A stretch of DNA of 64,000 nt from an uncultured Verrucomicrobiales bacterium. Lineage in GTDB: Bacteria; Verrucomicrobiota; Verrucomicrobiia; Verrucomicrobiales; DEV007. Numbering within the stretch: position 1 is the stretch's first letter; every line of letters begins with the position of its first letter. Shown in pieces: positions 1 through 9,269 of the stretch. The stretch spans positions 62,001-126,000 of the forward strand of contig CALAHF010000166.1 in the NCBI GenBank assembly GCA_937891465.1. The letters are read 5' to 3'. The notes under the pieces are model-generated. The model did not search any database. It worked only from the letters and a program-made list of their open reading frames with translations, and was not told where the DNA came from. Both the position numbers and the translations under genes were made by a program.

Positions 1-1
1 G

Positions 2-2032
2 CTCGTTCCAATCGATGATCTTATTCCACCAGTAGATACCACCCCTCTGGAAGTAGACAGCCTTTCGTGGTCGGAAGACAAGTCGCTATTTCTCATTTAC
101 ACCAATTCAAAACGAGTCTGGAGGACCAAAAGTCGTGGCGACTACTGGATTTTGGATCGTGGTAGCAGGGAACTCCGCAAGCTCGGCGGCGAAAACGCGA
201 AGCCATCATCGATGAGCTTTGCCCAGATTTCGCCGGACAATCAGCACGTTGCTTACGTTCGCGAACGAAACATCTTCATCGAAAATCTGCTCGACCATTC
301 CATTCGACAACTGACTGAAACTCCCACCGAATTTGTCATCAACGGAACGTTTGACTGGGTTTACGAAGAGGAATTGCGCCTCCGGAACGGTTTCCGTTGG
401 AGCCCTGACGGGAAATCGATAGCTTATTGGCAGCTCGATTCAGAAGGCGTTCGCGGCTTTACCATGGTTGATAATGTCTCCGGTTTGTATCCCAAGCTGA
501 CAACGTTTCCTTACCCAAAAGTCGGCCAGAAAAACTCCGCGGCCCGGATCGGGATTGTCCCAATCGCCACTGGAAAAACTCAGTGGCTCAAAATCACTGG
601 CGATCCCCGCGAACATTATTTGGCAAAACTGGAGTGGCTTCGGAAAGACTCGAAACAAGTTGTCGTTCAGCAACTCAACCGACTTCAAAACACCAATCTG
701 GTCATGGTCGGCAACGCTGAAACCGGCGAGGTCCGCACTATTTTGAAAGAGCGCGACAAAGCCTGGGTCGATGTCCACGACGAAATGTTTTGGACCGATA
801 AAGGTGAACGTTTCACGTGGATCAGCGAGCGCGATGGGTGGCGCCACATTTACTTTGCCGCGACATCAGGCGACGGCGATCCCGTTCAAATCACAAAAGG
901 AAATTTCGATGTCATCAAACTTCTTCGGGTCGATCAGCGACGCAAAAAACTCTATTTCTCGGCATCGCCTGACAACCCCGCGGAACGCTATTTGTATTCC
1001 GTAGATTTCAGCGGCGAGAATCTTACTCGCGTGACTCCTGCTGATGAAAAGCGGGGAAGCCACGCCTATTCCATTTCTCCAAATGCCCGCTACGCATTGG
1101 TCACGTCATCGAATTTTGATAGCCCACCGATTTCCAAAATGGTGCGTCTGCCGGAGCATAAAACGCTCAATACGCTGGAAAAAAACAAAACGCTCCGCAA
1201 AAAAATCGAGAAACTGGATCGCGGAGAAACTGAGTTTTCCTACATCGACATCGGCGATGACGTTCTGCTGCACGCCCAAACGATCAAGCCTCCAGACTTT
1301 GATCCCGAAAAGAAATACCCACTTCTCATTTATGTATACGGCGAGCCAGCCGGCCAGACCGTTCGGGACAGCTGGGGTGGCAACACATCGATGTGGCACA
1401 GCTATTTAGCCCAACAGGGAGTGGTCGTCATGACGATAGACAACCGCGGAACAGCGGCTCCGCGCGGGCGCGATTTTCGAAAAAGTGTTTATCGGAAAGT
1501 CGGAACGCTCGGCCCGGACGATCAAGCAAAAGCACTTCAGGCAGTTCTGAAAGAGCGTCCTTATCTCGATACTAAACGTGTGGGAATCTGGGGATGGAGC
1601 GGCGGCGGTTCCTCCAGTTTACACGCCATTTTTCGCTACCCCGATCTTTACAAAGCCGCGATTTCCGTTGCCGCAGTTCCCAATCAGCGAGCCTACGACA
1701 CGATTTATCAAGAACGCTACATGGGACTCCCCGGTGATAATGTGAAGGGCTATCGAGCTGGATCCGCAATTAATTTCGCCAATCAACTGAAAGGAAATCT
1801 GCTGATCATCCACGGCACGGCCGATGACAATTGCCACTACGCGACATTCGAAAAGCTGGTGAATCAACTCATCAAAAAGAACAAGCAGTTCGCGATGATG
1901 GCCTATCCGAATCGCGCCCACGGAATCAACGAAGGCGGCAAAAATACCCAGCGGCATCTTTTCAAAATGATGACCAATTACTTAGAGAAAAATCTGACCG
2001 AAATCAGTGACACAAAAAAGGGCGCTGAATGA
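2..2032 (+). CDS. Dipeptidyl-peptidase IV family serine peptidase (S9), 5' truncated
   Basis: The frame is open from base 2 with no start, so the gene begins upstream; about 676 residues are visible of the roughly 750 usual for DPP IV. The N-terminal part is the beta-propeller, with the family-typical stretch RVWRTKSRGDYW just before the first in-frame ATG (152). The C-terminal part is the alpha/beta-hydrolase domain with the full triad: nucleophile Ser in GWSGGG (codon 1598-1600), Asp in HGTADDN (first Asp, 1823-1825) and His in RAHG (1919-1921). Such enzymes release N-terminal X-Pro dipeptides and usually act in the periplasm or outside the cell. DPP IV normally has GWSYGG; here Tyr is Gly. 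Export cannot be judged because the N-terminus is missing. Confidence 0.92.
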   Translation, partial: LVPIDDLIPPVDTTPLEVDSLSWSEDKSLFLIYTNSKRVWRTKSRGDYWILDRGSRELRKLGGENAKPSSMSFAQISPDNQHVAYVRERNIFIENLLDHSIRQLTETPTEFVINGTFDWVYEEELRLRNGFRWSPDGKSIAYWQLDSEGVRGFTMVDNVSGLYPKLTTFPYPKVGQKNSAARIGIVPIATGKTQWLKITGDPREHYLAKLEWLRKDSKQVVVQQLNRLQNTNLVMVGNAETGEVRTILKERDKAWVDVHDEMFWTDKGERFTWISERDGWRHIYFAATSGDGDPVQITKGNFDVIKLLRVDQRRKKLYFSASPDNPAERYLYSVDFSGENLTRVTPADEKRGSHAYSISPNARYALVTSSNFDSPPISKMVRLPEHKTLNTLEKNKTLRKKIEKLDRGETEFSYIDIGDDVLLHAQTIKPPDFDPEKKYPLLIYVYGEPAGQTVRDSWGGNTSMWHSYLAQQGVVVMTIDNRGTAAPRGRDFRKSVYRKVGTLGPDDQAKALQAVLKERPYLDTKRVGIWGWSGGGSSSLHAIFRYPDLYKAAISVAAVPNQRAYDTIYQERYMGLPGDNVKGYRAGSAINFANQLKGNLLIIHGTADDNCHYATFEKLVNQLIKKNKQFAMMAYPNRAHGINEGGKNTQRHLFKMMTNYLEKNLTEISDTKKGAE

Positions 2033-2057
2033 TCACAGTTCGTGTTAGAATCCATAC

Positions 2058-2999
2058 ATGATCTTTAGAATTTCCACCGCATTTGCCTCCCTTGTTGCTG
2101 CCACAACCCTCTCCGTTGCCCAGGATAAGTCCGCTAAGTTTGGCGAGCAAAAGAGTGAATCCGGCATCAAACACTCGTTCCTCATCGCTGGCCCCACGTG
2201 CGTGATCGTCGGTGAAGACGACACCGTTCAGTGGAAAACCAAAGGCTACGCACGCGACGGATTTGTTCTGGGAAACGGAAACGTGCTGGCTTCGATTGGC
2301 GGTGAAGCTAAAGAAATCGACAAAGACGGCAAAGTAGTCTGGAGCTACAAACTCGCCAAAGAAAACAAAGAACTAGGCACCGCAATGCGACTCGAAAACG
2401 GCAATACGCTCATCGTCGAACGCGGGCCAAAACCACGGTTACTTGAAGTCGCCCCCAATGGAAAAATCGCTGTCGAAGTCCCGCTTCAGCCCGATACCGA
2501 CAACGGCCACATGCAAACCCGAATGGCGCGCAAACTTCCCAACGGCAACTACATCGTCCCTCACCTCTTGGCTTTTGCCGTGAAAGAATACAAGCCCGAC
2601 GGAACGGTCGTAAAAGTTTTCAAAACGGATCTCGAAGAACTCGGCGGACGCAAAGCCGAGAACTGGCCTTTCACGGCGATTCGACTCGAAAACGGAAATA
2701 CGCTAGTGAATTTGACCCACGGAAACAAAACTGTGGAATTCGATGCCGACGGCAGAGTTGTTTGGAAAGTGACCAACGAAGACGTCGGCGGTCGCTTTGC
2801 AGATCCTTGCGGCGCCCAGCGCTTGGCCAACGGAAACACGATCATTTGCAGCTACGCGCAGAAGAAACCCAACATGCCGAAGCTTTTTGAAATCACACCC
2901 GACAAGCAAGTTGTCTGGGAATACTTTCATCCCTCAGCTCGGGCCCACGAAGTCCACGTGCTGACCACGAATGGAAAGCCTGAGGGAGCACTGAAATAG
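2058..2999 (+). CDS. Secreted beta-propeller protein with LENGNTL-type repeats
   Basis: 313 residues with a signal peptide (hydrophobic segment ending at VAQ, about residue 21). The body has a recurring motif of the form [RK]L-x-NGN-x-[LI]: LGNGNVLAS, LENGNTLIV, LPNGNYIVP, LENGNTLVN, LANGNTIIC. Each is followed by a strand ending in G-x-[VI]-VW, the pattern of arylsulfotransferase-like or PQQ-like propellers. No catalytic residue can be assigned, so the function is unknown. It lies 25 bp after the peptidase gene on the same strand and may be co-transcribed with it. A 43-bp dyad repeat follows its stop codon. Confidence 0.7.
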   Translation: MIFRISTAFASLVAATTLSVAQDKSAKFGEQKSESGIKHSFLIAGPTCVIVGEDDTVQWKTKGYARDGFVLGNGNVLASIGGEAKEIDKDGKVVWSYKLAKENKELGTAMRLENGNTLIVERGPKPRLLEVAPNGKIAVEVPLQPDTDNGHMQTRMARKLPNGNYIVPHLLAFAVKEYKPDGTVVKVFKTDLEELGGRKAENWPFTAIRLENGNTLVNLTHGNKTVEFDADGRVVWKVTNEDVGGRFADPCGAQRLANGNTIICSYAQKKPNMPKLFEITPDKQVVWEYFHPSARAHEVHVLTTNGKPEGALK

Positions 3000-3011
3000 G
3001 AAGCTACGCCA

Positions 3012-3054
3012 CGAACCAATTCGGTCTGTTCGGCGAATCAACAGGGTTGGAACG
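3012..3054. repeat. 43-bp dyad repeat, copy 1
   Basis: Two 21-bp modules joined by one base. The second module carries CAACAGGGT; the first is degenerate. It lies 12 bp after the stop of the propeller gene. Confidence 0.75.
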
Positions 3055-3064
3055 TGAGAAGTGA

Positions 3065-3631
3065 ATGAATCATTTCCAACGAAACTGGCCAATTTATCTC
3101 GTGGTTCTAGTCCTCCAAGCTACGGTCGGCTTCTCGATTAAAAGTTGGAAAACCTATGATAACATCAATTTGTATCTCAAAAATCTCCCCTTAGCAATAA
3201 ATTCAGTATCTGTGGATTCTAGTTTCAGCGTCAGCTTTTCGACCAATCCATATGCCGTATCAGTTCGACCGAATCGATGGTCCTCTACGCCCGCAAAGGA
3301 GGGCAAAAATGATAACTATTTTTGGGGAGAATTCTACTTCCGATGGTTAAATCAACCAGCTTCGTTTGGCGAAGGGTATGTCGTCTTAGCGTTCACCCCC
3401 CCCCAATTTGGCTCGCATTTCTACCCGGATATTTCCCTGCGATTCTTTGGTGGGGGAAAAAACGAAGGGCGAAAACGACGTAAGCCCAGCTTCAGAATAT
3501 CTTCCCCGGATTCAGCAAACAATCAGGATCGAGCGACTTTTTCACCTGCGCCAGCAATCCATAGCTGGCATCCGCAAACTGACGCGGCAGGTATGGTTTT
3601 TTCGCCAACCCAATGCCGTGCTCACCCGTGA
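3065..3631 (+). CDS. Hypothetical protein with N-terminal membrane anchor; 3' end doubtful
   Basis: The first ~130 residues look like real protein, with one hydrophobic segment (residues 8-25, WPIYLVVLVLQATVGFSI). I do not recognise the family. From about base 3480 the frame runs antisense across the last 140 bp of glcD, and the sequence becomes low-grade. Just before that lie a run of nine C (3396-3404) and a G5A6 run near 3450-3460. A one-base change there would end the frame at TAA 3479-3481, 10 bp short of glcD, which would give a normal convergent pair. I infer that the last ~50 residues are not genuine. Confidence 0.4.
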   Translation: MNHFQRNWPIYLVVLVLQATVGFSIKSWKTYDNINLYLKNLPLAINSVSVDSSFSVSFSTNPYAVSVRPNRWSSTPAKEGKNDNYFWGEFYFRWLNQPASFGEGYVVLAFTPPQFGSHFYPDISLRFFGGGKNEGRKRRKPSFRISSPDSANNQDRATFSPAPAIHSWHPQTDAAGMVFSPTQCRAHP

Positions 3632-4865
3632 TGGTCCCTTCGAGCTCAATCGTCTTGTCAAAAATTTCACTCATCGCTTCGTGAACGCGTTCCATCTCTT
3701 CGACGTTAGTTTCGTCGGTCAGAAAGGTCGGGTGCACATTTCCATCGCCAAAATGCCCGAAGGTCGCGATTTCCAAATCATATTTCACACCGATTTCTTC
3801 AACAAACGAGACGATCTCCGTCAGGCGACTTCGGGGAACGGTCACATCTTCTAGAATCGTAGTTGGTTTGATCCGTGCCAATGCCGAAAACGCACTGCGG
3901 CGGGCGCTGGCGAGCCGTGTCGCGTGGGCATCGTCCTTCGCCATTTCGACAGCAAGCGCTCCATTCTCGCGAGCAATTTCTGCCATCGCTTCGGCTTCTT
4001 CAGCGACGACAACAGGATGCCCGTCCGTTTCCATCAGAACAACCGCAGCCGCCTCTGTCGGCAGCCCGACTTTCGCGAAGTCTTCGACGCACTGACAGGT
4101 CTTCCGATCAAGAAATTCGAGGGTGCAGGGAATGATGTGCCGCTCAATGATTTTTGAAACGGTTCGCGCGGCGTTTTCCATCGAATCATACGTCGCCAGC
4201 ATCGTTTTACGCGCAGCGGGACGTGGAACGAGTTTCAGAAGCACTTTCGTGATGATCCCGAGCGTGCCCTCGGAGCCGATAAACAAATCTTTCATCGAAT
4301 ATCCAGCAACGTCTTTGACGCATTTTGAGCCGAGCCAACAGACTTCACCCGTTGCTAGAACCACTTCCATGCCCATGACGTAATCTCGCGTCACACCATA
4401 TTTCAGTCCGCGAAGCCCTCCCGAATTGTTCGCGACATTGCCTCCAATTGTGGAAATCTTGATCGATCCCGGATCAGGCGGGTAAAATAAGCCCATTGGC
4501 GTAACCGCATCGTCGATTGCCTTTGTGATGACTCCGCATTGGCAAAGAATCGTCAAGTTCGCAGAATCGATTTCGAGAATTTCGTCCAGTTTCACCAAAC
4601 AGAGAACGATTCCGCCACCAACCGGAACACTCCCCCCGGAAAGCCCCGTGCCCGAACCACGTGTCACAATCGGAATTTTTTCACGCGCCGCCAGGGTCAT
4701 TACTGCCGCGACATGATCGGTCGACTCAGCCATGATGACACAAGTTGCCGCGTTTTTTAAAGCCGCTGTCCCATCGAATCCGTAAGGGATGAGATCCTCC
4801 TTTTCGGTCAGGACATTTGCCGCGCCAACGGCTGATTTTAACTCGGAAATGATCGCGGGATTCAT
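3492..4865 (-). CDS. glcD: FAD-linked oxidase, glycolate oxidase subunit GlcD family
   Basis: 457 residues, the usual length for GlcD or D-lactate dehydrogenase-type flavoproteins. The FAD-binding PCMH domain is seen in IPIVTRGSGTGLSGGSVP and GNVANNSGGLRGLKYGVT. The C-terminal oxidase domain has GHFGDGNVHPT and ends with the family signature GEHGIGLAKKP followed by LDPDCLLNPGKIF. It should oxidise glycolate or another 2-hydroxy acid. The partners GlcE and GlcF are not in the window, so the electron acceptor is unknown. It is divergent from the polyprenyl synthase gene, with a 219-bp gap. Confidence 0.9.
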   Translation of the reverse strand: MNPAIISELKSAVGAANVLTEKEDLIPYGFDGTAALKNAATCVIMAESTDHVAAVMTLAAREKIPIVTRGSGTGLSGGSVPVGGGIVLCLVKLDEILEIDSANLTILCQCGVITKAIDDAVTPMGLFYPPDPGSIKISTIGGNVANNSGGLRGLKYGVTRDYVMGMEVVLATGEVCWLGSKCVKDVAGYSMKDLFIGSEGTLGIITKVLLKLVPRPAARKTMLATYDSMENAARTVSKIIERHIIPCTLEFLDRKTCQCVEDFAKVGLPTEAAAVVLMETDGHPVVVAEEAEAMAEIARENGALAVEMAKDDAHATRLASARRSAFSALARIKPTTILEDVTVPRSRLTEIVSFVEEIGVKYDLEIATFGHFGDGNVHPTFLTDETNVEEMERVHEAMSEIFDKTIELEGTITGEHGIGLAKKPYLPRQFADASYGLLAQVKKSLDPDCLLNPGKIF

Positions 4866-5038
4866 TGATTAAGAGCAGGAACCTAGCAGAATCCACTGGA
4901 TTTTCGGGGACTTTTTTGCGGTTCAAACCATCCAGCCCCAAGATTCATCACCAACGGTCTGTAAAAACCCACAATCCTCACCAATCCGCCAAAACAGGCA
5001 CCCGCTTTTTCCGCTCCATCGTAAACAACGGTGTGCAA

Positions 5039-5067
5039 TTGACATTGGCAATTTAGCCTATTCTGTT
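5039..5067 (+). promoter_or_regulatory. Possible promoter of the polyprenyl synthase gene
   Basis: A perfect -35 hexamer TTGACA (5039-5044) is followed by TATTCT-like sequence (5059-5064), with spacing shorter than ideal. Transcription from here would leave a very short leader before ATG 5085. The match is weak beyond the -35 box. Confidence 0.3.
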
Positions 5068-5084
5068 AGCGCCTTTGAAAAGCG

Positions 5085-6101
5085 ATGAAAGACGTGACCA
5101 TCGACAACTTTAATGCAGACTCGGCACGCGAGTTCCCCTTCGATCTTCTCCGCCCCCAGCTCGATTCAGTGGATTCGTCATTGGCTGCGCAAGCCCGTGA
5201 ATTTGACCCCGCGGTTGAGCCCTACGTCGAATATATCTGTAACAACAGCGGAAAACACATTCGCCCTGCGCTTACCTTTTTGGCCGGCGGCGCAACCGGT
5301 GGAATTACTGAAGACCACCAGAAGTTAGCACTCATTTTGGAGTTAATTCACATCGCGACTCTGGTTCACGATGATATTATCGACGATGCGTTGATTCGCC
5401 GCCAGGCACCGACAGCCAATGCAAAATGGGGCAACGCGCTTTCGGTTTTACTCGGCGATTGCCTGTTCGCCCACGCCCTGATGCTTTCGACTGAGTTCGA
5501 CGACTCTGTTGTCGGTCGGAAAATTTCGATTGCAGCAAACATGGTCGCCACTGGTGAAATCAAGCAGACGCAGCGTCGCTTCGATTTCAAACTGACTCGG
5601 GAAGACTATTTCGACATCATCGAAAAGAAAACAGCTGCGCTTTTCGCCGCAGCGACTGAACTTGGGGCACGGCTCAACGGCCAGTCGGAGGAAATTCAGT
5701 CGGCGATGTATGATTTCGGAAAAAATGTGGGCACCGCCTACCAGATTTACGATGACTGCATCGACCTCGTTGGTGAAGAAGAGGAATTTGGAAAAACTCT
5801 GCGGACCGATTTGAACAAGGGCAAGCTGACATTGCCGATCTTGAATCTGCTCGACAACGCCACCGAGCGCCAGCGCGAGAAATTGAACAAGTTGTTGATT
5901 CAGAAGGAGCCTATAGATGTTTCTGCTCTAGCGAACATCGCTGATTACGAAGGCTCAATTGAATCTGCCGTCGACACAGGCCAGCAGCTGGTCGAAGACG
6001 CGCGGAACAATTTGATCGGGCTTGAGAAAAACGAGTTCACCGAAGCGATGTTCGGAATCACGGATTTCCTTTTTGATCTGCTCGACGGTTGTCGCCAGTG
6101 A
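5085..6101 (+). CDS. Polyprenyl diphosphate synthase
   Basis: 338 residues, all-alpha trans-isoprenyl diphosphate synthase. Both aspartate-rich Mg-binding motifs are present: DDIID at residues 96-100 and DDCID at 223-227, the latter followed by the typical GK-x-LRTDLNKGKLTLP. It condenses IPP onto an allylic diphosphate. The overall pattern resembles heptaprenyl/octaprenyl synthases that make the quinone side chain (IspB/HepT), but product length cannot be read from sequence. No Shine-Dalgarno sequence is obvious. Confidence 0.88.
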   Translation: MKDVTIDNFNADSAREFPFDLLRPQLDSVDSSLAAQAREFDPAVEPYVEYICNNSGKHIRPALTFLAGGATGGITEDHQKLALILELIHIATLVHDDIIDDALIRRQAPTANAKWGNALSVLLGDCLFAHALMLSTEFDDSVVGRKISIAANMVATGEIKQTQRRFDFKLTREDYFDIIEKKTAALFAAATELGARLNGQSEEIQSAMYDFGKNVGTAYQIYDDCIDLVGEEEEFGKTLRTDLNKGKLTLPILNLLDNATERQREKLNKLLIQKEPIDVSALANIADYEGSIESAVDTGQQLVEDARNNLIGLEKNEFTEAMFGITDFLFDLLDGCRQ

Positions 6102-6152
6102 GTTCCGTGATCGTCCTTTGATTTTACGCTCAAAAAGGTTCTCATTCCTCTC

Positions 6153-6686
6153 ATGAACTTGGAGGAAGAACTACTCCGCCAGCAATCGAAAACACACAGC
6201 GAAATTATTGCTGCGTGGATTGGAGATCGGCAGAAGCAATTCGACGACCTGATGAAAATTCTCATAGGCAGCGACGAGACGGCCGCCCGCCGGGCTTCAT
6301 GGACAATGTGCCATTGCCTCGAAGTCTATCCGCAGCTTGGTGCGACACACATGGAGTCGCTCATCAAAGTTCTCGATAACAAAACCACTCACGGAGCACT
6401 TCGCCGGCATGCAGCTCGGATTTTGCAAACGCTCCCCTTGCCCGAAGATCTGATGGCGAGAATTTTTGATTCCTGCCTGAACGCACTAAATGATCTGGAC
6501 GAACCAATCGCAGTTCGAGTCTATTGCATGACAACACTGGCGCGGATTTGCGGAGATTTCCCCGAACTTTCCAATGAAGTGATTCTGGCAATCGCACAAG
6601 GCATGCCTCATGGCACTACGGCATATAAAGCCCGTGGTCGTATGGCGCTGCGAGATTTGGAAAAGACAAAGAAAAGAGCGATTTAG
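6153..6686 (+). CDS. Helical HEAT-like repeat protein, hypothetical
   Basis: 177 residues, no signal peptide, almost entirely helical. Repeated pairs of amphipathic helices (for example DETAARRASWTMCHCLEVYP and TTHGALRRHAARILQTLP) suggest a short HEAT or ARM-like solenoid, probably a protein-binding scaffold. It starts 51 bp after the polyprenyl synthase gene and may be co-transcribed. Its last 4 bp overlap the end of the convergent downstream gene. No function is proposed. Confidence 0.65.
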   Translation: MNLEEELLRQQSKTHSEIIAAWIGDRQKQFDDLMKILIGSDETAARRASWTMCHCLEVYPQLGATHMESLIKVLDNKTTHGALRRHAARILQTLPLPEDLMARIFDSCLNALNDLDEPIAVRVYCMTTLARICGDFPELSNEVILAIAQGMPHGTTAYKARGRMALRDLEKTKKRAI

Positions 6687-8059
6687 TCCTGCTCAAGACT
6701 CAGCTTTTCCAGATCCAACCGATACAAAACCTGATTGTAATCCCACCGTGGCGTCGGGATTTTTGCCCGCGAAAACGAAGTCGTGTAAGTGCCTTCAAAA
6801 TAAATCACGCGTCCCTCGCCTTTCTGAAATTCAGGATGCTGCTTCGGATTGTAAAACGAATAGTGATCGTGCGTCGCGACCTTCAAACACCGCCGCCACG
6901 GGCCAAAGGGCGACTTCGATTCGGCAAAGAAAACCTCCCCGAGCTGAGAACGCGAATCGTCTTTGCCTCGCTCGTTGTTCACTTCGGAAAAAATCATCAC
7001 CCACCGCTTTCGATAGTCATTCCAGGCGATGTGGCCCCGATGCGGTTCAATTTTCTCAGCCGTTTCTACATCGGTAAAAGCGACATCCGGCTTTACCACG
7101 ACATGCTGTGACGGATCAAGCAGCGCCTCATATCGCAGCGGAATTTTCAGGGTTGGAATCGGATCCGCATACACCATCCAGCGCTCGCCCTTTTCATCTT
7201 CATATTCAAACGGATGGCCAATGGGCAATTCCGATTTCAGATTCAGTTCGCTGACTTTTTGAAATTCCTGTTTCGCATCATTCCACTCGCAGATCCCCGT
7301 TTCATAAAGCGTTAGAAACCCTTTAATTTTCTGATACGTCGCCATCAAATGCGGCTTTCCCTCCGCGTCAGGAAAAACGGACAGTCCCGTCAACCACGTC
7401 GGCCCCTCCCCCGGCATTTTAGCGACCGGTTTTACAAATCCGGAATCGTTTTCGAAAAAGTCGAATTCAAATCCCGCTTCCAAATCAAGACTCAACGGCG
7501 TCGTTGCTCCTGTTGAGTGAAAATTTCCGAGCGGGTATCCTGCCTTATTTGTATCGCCCCAGATCCAGAAAAGCCGGTCTTTGTAAACCGCATTCAAAAC
7601 ACTATCACACCCAAAAACTCCGGCAGACTCATTTGCCGGTTGCTTTCGAAGCCCTGCCTGAATAGCATTCGAAAACCGCCCCGCCCCCGTGAGCCTGCCA
7701 ATTCGTTCAGCTCGGTTTTTCCGCTGAATCTCGATTGTAACAGACTTTCCCAGTTCGATTTGAAGGCGCGTTCCCTGATATCCGAAGCCATCTTTCTCCA
7801 CTTCATATCCGTGACTCGAAATATAAAAATACACCTCTCGCCCGACCAATTCAGGCTCATCAATGACGACTGCTCCCGCATTGTCGGTCACGTGCCGCAC
7901 CTGATGCGATGTCCGAAATTCAACCAGCGGAACGGGCCGCTTTGAATCCGCGTCAATCACCTTCACATAAAAAGGAGTTACCGCAGCATCCTGCCCGAAA
8001 GCCGTCCAACTAAAAAACAGGACACAAATGTGGGCTGGACTGAAAGGAAAATTCCGCAT
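6683..8059 (-). CDS. Secreted protein, DUF4185/GH43-like propeller with N-terminal beta-sandwich
   Basis: 458 residues with a signal peptide (residues 1-22, ending AFG). Residues ~28-110 look like a carboxypeptidase-regulatory-like or other Ig-like sandwich (VKVIDADSKRPVPLVEFRT). The rest has the texture of DUF4185 or GH43/GH117-type five-bladed propellers: WIWGDTNKAGY, GPTWLTGLSVFPD, AESKSPFGPW and YNPKQHPEF followed by YFEGTYTTSFS. Catalytic residues cannot be assigned with confidence. A role in polysaccharide handling is inference only. It is divergent from the esterase gene, with only 24 bp between the starts. Confidence 0.6.
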   Translation of the reverse strand: MRNFPFSPAHICVLFFSWTAFGQDAAVTPFYVKVIDADSKRPVPLVEFRTSHQVRHVTDNAGAVVIDEPELVGREVYFYISSHGYEVEKDGFGYQGTRLQIELGKSVTIEIQRKNRAERIGRLTGAGRFSNAIQAGLRKQPANESAGVFGCDSVLNAVYKDRLFWIWGDTNKAGYPLGNFHSTGATTPLSLDLEAGFEFDFFENDSGFVKPVAKMPGEGPTWLTGLSVFPDAEGKPHLMATYQKIKGFLTLYETGICEWNDAKQEFQKVSELNLKSELPIGHPFEYEDEKGERWMVYADPIPTLKIPLRYEALLDPSQHVVVKPDVAFTDVETAEKIEPHRGHIAWNDYRKRWVMIFSEVNNERGKDDSRSQLGEVFFAESKSPFGPWRRCLKVATHDHYSFYNPKQHPEFQKGEGRVIYFEGTYTTSFSRAKIPTPRWDYNQVLYRLDLEKLSLEQD

Positions 8060-8083
8060 ACACCATGATAACCAATAATTGCC

Positions 8084-8962
8084 ATGAAACGTTCTTTTAT
8101 CTTAGCCCTTTTAACTCCTTTGATTTGTCTTGCAGGACCGCAAGCTCCTATCGAACTCTGGCCGGCTGGCGAAGTCCCCGGCGAAAAGGGCGTTGAGCTA
8201 CCCGAGGAGTCTTCCGCCGACAAAAACAAAGATGGCGTCATTCGCATCTCAAACGTCAGCGTTCCGACAATGACTTTTTACCCAGCGCCTGCTGAGAAAA
8301 ACACCGGCACAGCAGTCGTCGTTGCCCCCGGAGGTGGTTATTCGATTCTCGCATACAGCCACGAGGGCTCAGACGTCTGCGACTTTCTGAATTCAATCGG
8401 AGTGAACGCAATCTTACTGAAATATCGAGTCCCACGTCGCGAAGGAGTGGAAAAACACCACGCACCGTTGCAAGACGCGCAGCGTGCCATTTCGATGGTT
8501 CGCAAAAACGCCGAAGCCTGGAAAATCAATCCAGAACGGGTAGGGATGCTTGGCTTTTCAGCCGGCGGCCACCTAACTGTGTTGACCATGACGTCGCAGG
8601 AGAAACGCAGCTTCGAGCCCGATCACGAAAACGACATTCACAGCTGCGTTCCGAATTTCACCGTCCCAATCTATCCGGCGTATTTAAAAAACGAAAAGGA
8701 TCAAAATGCGCTTTCACCAGAAATCGTCATCACCGAAAAAACACCTCCAACTTTTATCACCGTTGCTCACGGAGATCGAAGATTCGCTGAAGGATCCGCC
8801 CTGCTTTACCTCGAAATGTTCCGCAAAAAGCGCCAGTGCGAACTCCACATCTACGGTCACGGCGGTCACGGATTCGGCATCAAAGATATCCCCGAAAAAG
8901 TCAGCGACTGGCCGGAGCGACTCGCCGACTGGATGGGAGCAATGGGCTATCTCACGAAATAG
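8084..8962 (+). CDS. Secreted alpha/beta-hydrolase, acetyl-xylan-esterase-like (BD-FAE type)
   Basis: 292 residues with a signal peptide ending near LAG (about residue 17). Hydrolase features are in order: oxyanion-hole strand VVVAPGGGYSILAYSHEG, the family-typical PLQDAQRAISMVRKNA, nucleophile elbow GFSAGGH, the acid region PPTFITVAHGDRRF and the His in GHGGHGFG. This arrangement is common in bacterial carbohydrate esterases and xylan-associated lipase/esterases. The likely substrate is an acetylated or feruloylated polysaccharide (inference). Downstream genes include a sulfatase, consistent with polysaccharide breakdown. Confidence 0.82.
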   Translation: MKRSFILALLTPLICLAGPQAPIELWPAGEVPGEKGVELPEESSADKNKDGVIRISNVSVPTMTFYPAPAEKNTGTAVVVAPGGGYSILAYSHEGSDVCDFLNSIGVNAILLKYRVPRREGVEKHHAPLQDAQRAISMVRKNAEAWKINPERVGMLGFSAGGHLTVLTMTSQEKRSFEPDHENDIHSCVPNFTVPIYPAYLKNEKDQNALSPEIVITEKTPPTFITVAHGDRRFAEGSALLYLEMFRKKRQCELHIYGHGGHGFGIKDIPEKVSDWPERLADWMGAMGYLTK

Positions 8963-8968
8963 ATTCTA

Positions 8969-9011
8969 CGAACGGACAGGGTAAGTTCGGCGAATCAATA
9001 GGGTGCGTTCG
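8969..9011. repeat. 43-bp dyad repeat, copy 2
   Basis: Both modules have AGGGT in the forward orientation (ACAGGGT, then CAATAGGGT), so this is a direct rather than inverted pair. It lies 7 bp after the esterase stop codon. Confidence 0.85.
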
Positions 9012-9048
9012 AAAAGCCACCCACGTTCTGCTGAAAAAGACTCTTCCA

Positions 9049-9264
9049 ATGAAAACTGTTCAATGTAGAAAATGCGAAACATCGATGACAAAAGGGCATT
9101 TCGTGCCTGATATTGGAACCGTTGGAATCGGTTGGACAGACAAACTCGACTTCAGCAAGTGGAAGATTGAGAGCTTGAAGAAGGTTCCGACGTTTCAGTA
9201 TCGATGCCCAATTTGCGGTATCATCGAAACCTATTCCGAGGTGGAGGGTTCCGATCAACTTTAG
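9049..9264 (+). CDS. Small zinc-ribbon protein
   Basis: 71 residues starting [13 protein letters not shown]. Two CxxC knuckles (CRKC near the N-terminus, CPIC at about residue 54) predict a zinc ribbon. It ends 5 bp before the sulfatase start, so the two are likely transcribed together. The start at 9049 was chosen because the upstream in-frame sequence runs through the dyad repeat and is not protein-like. The function is unknown. Confidence 0.6.
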   Translation: MKTVQCRKCETSMTKGHFVPDIGTVGIGWTDKLDFSKWKIESLKKVPTFQYRCPICGIIETYSEVEGSDQL

Positions 9265-9269
9265 AAAAA

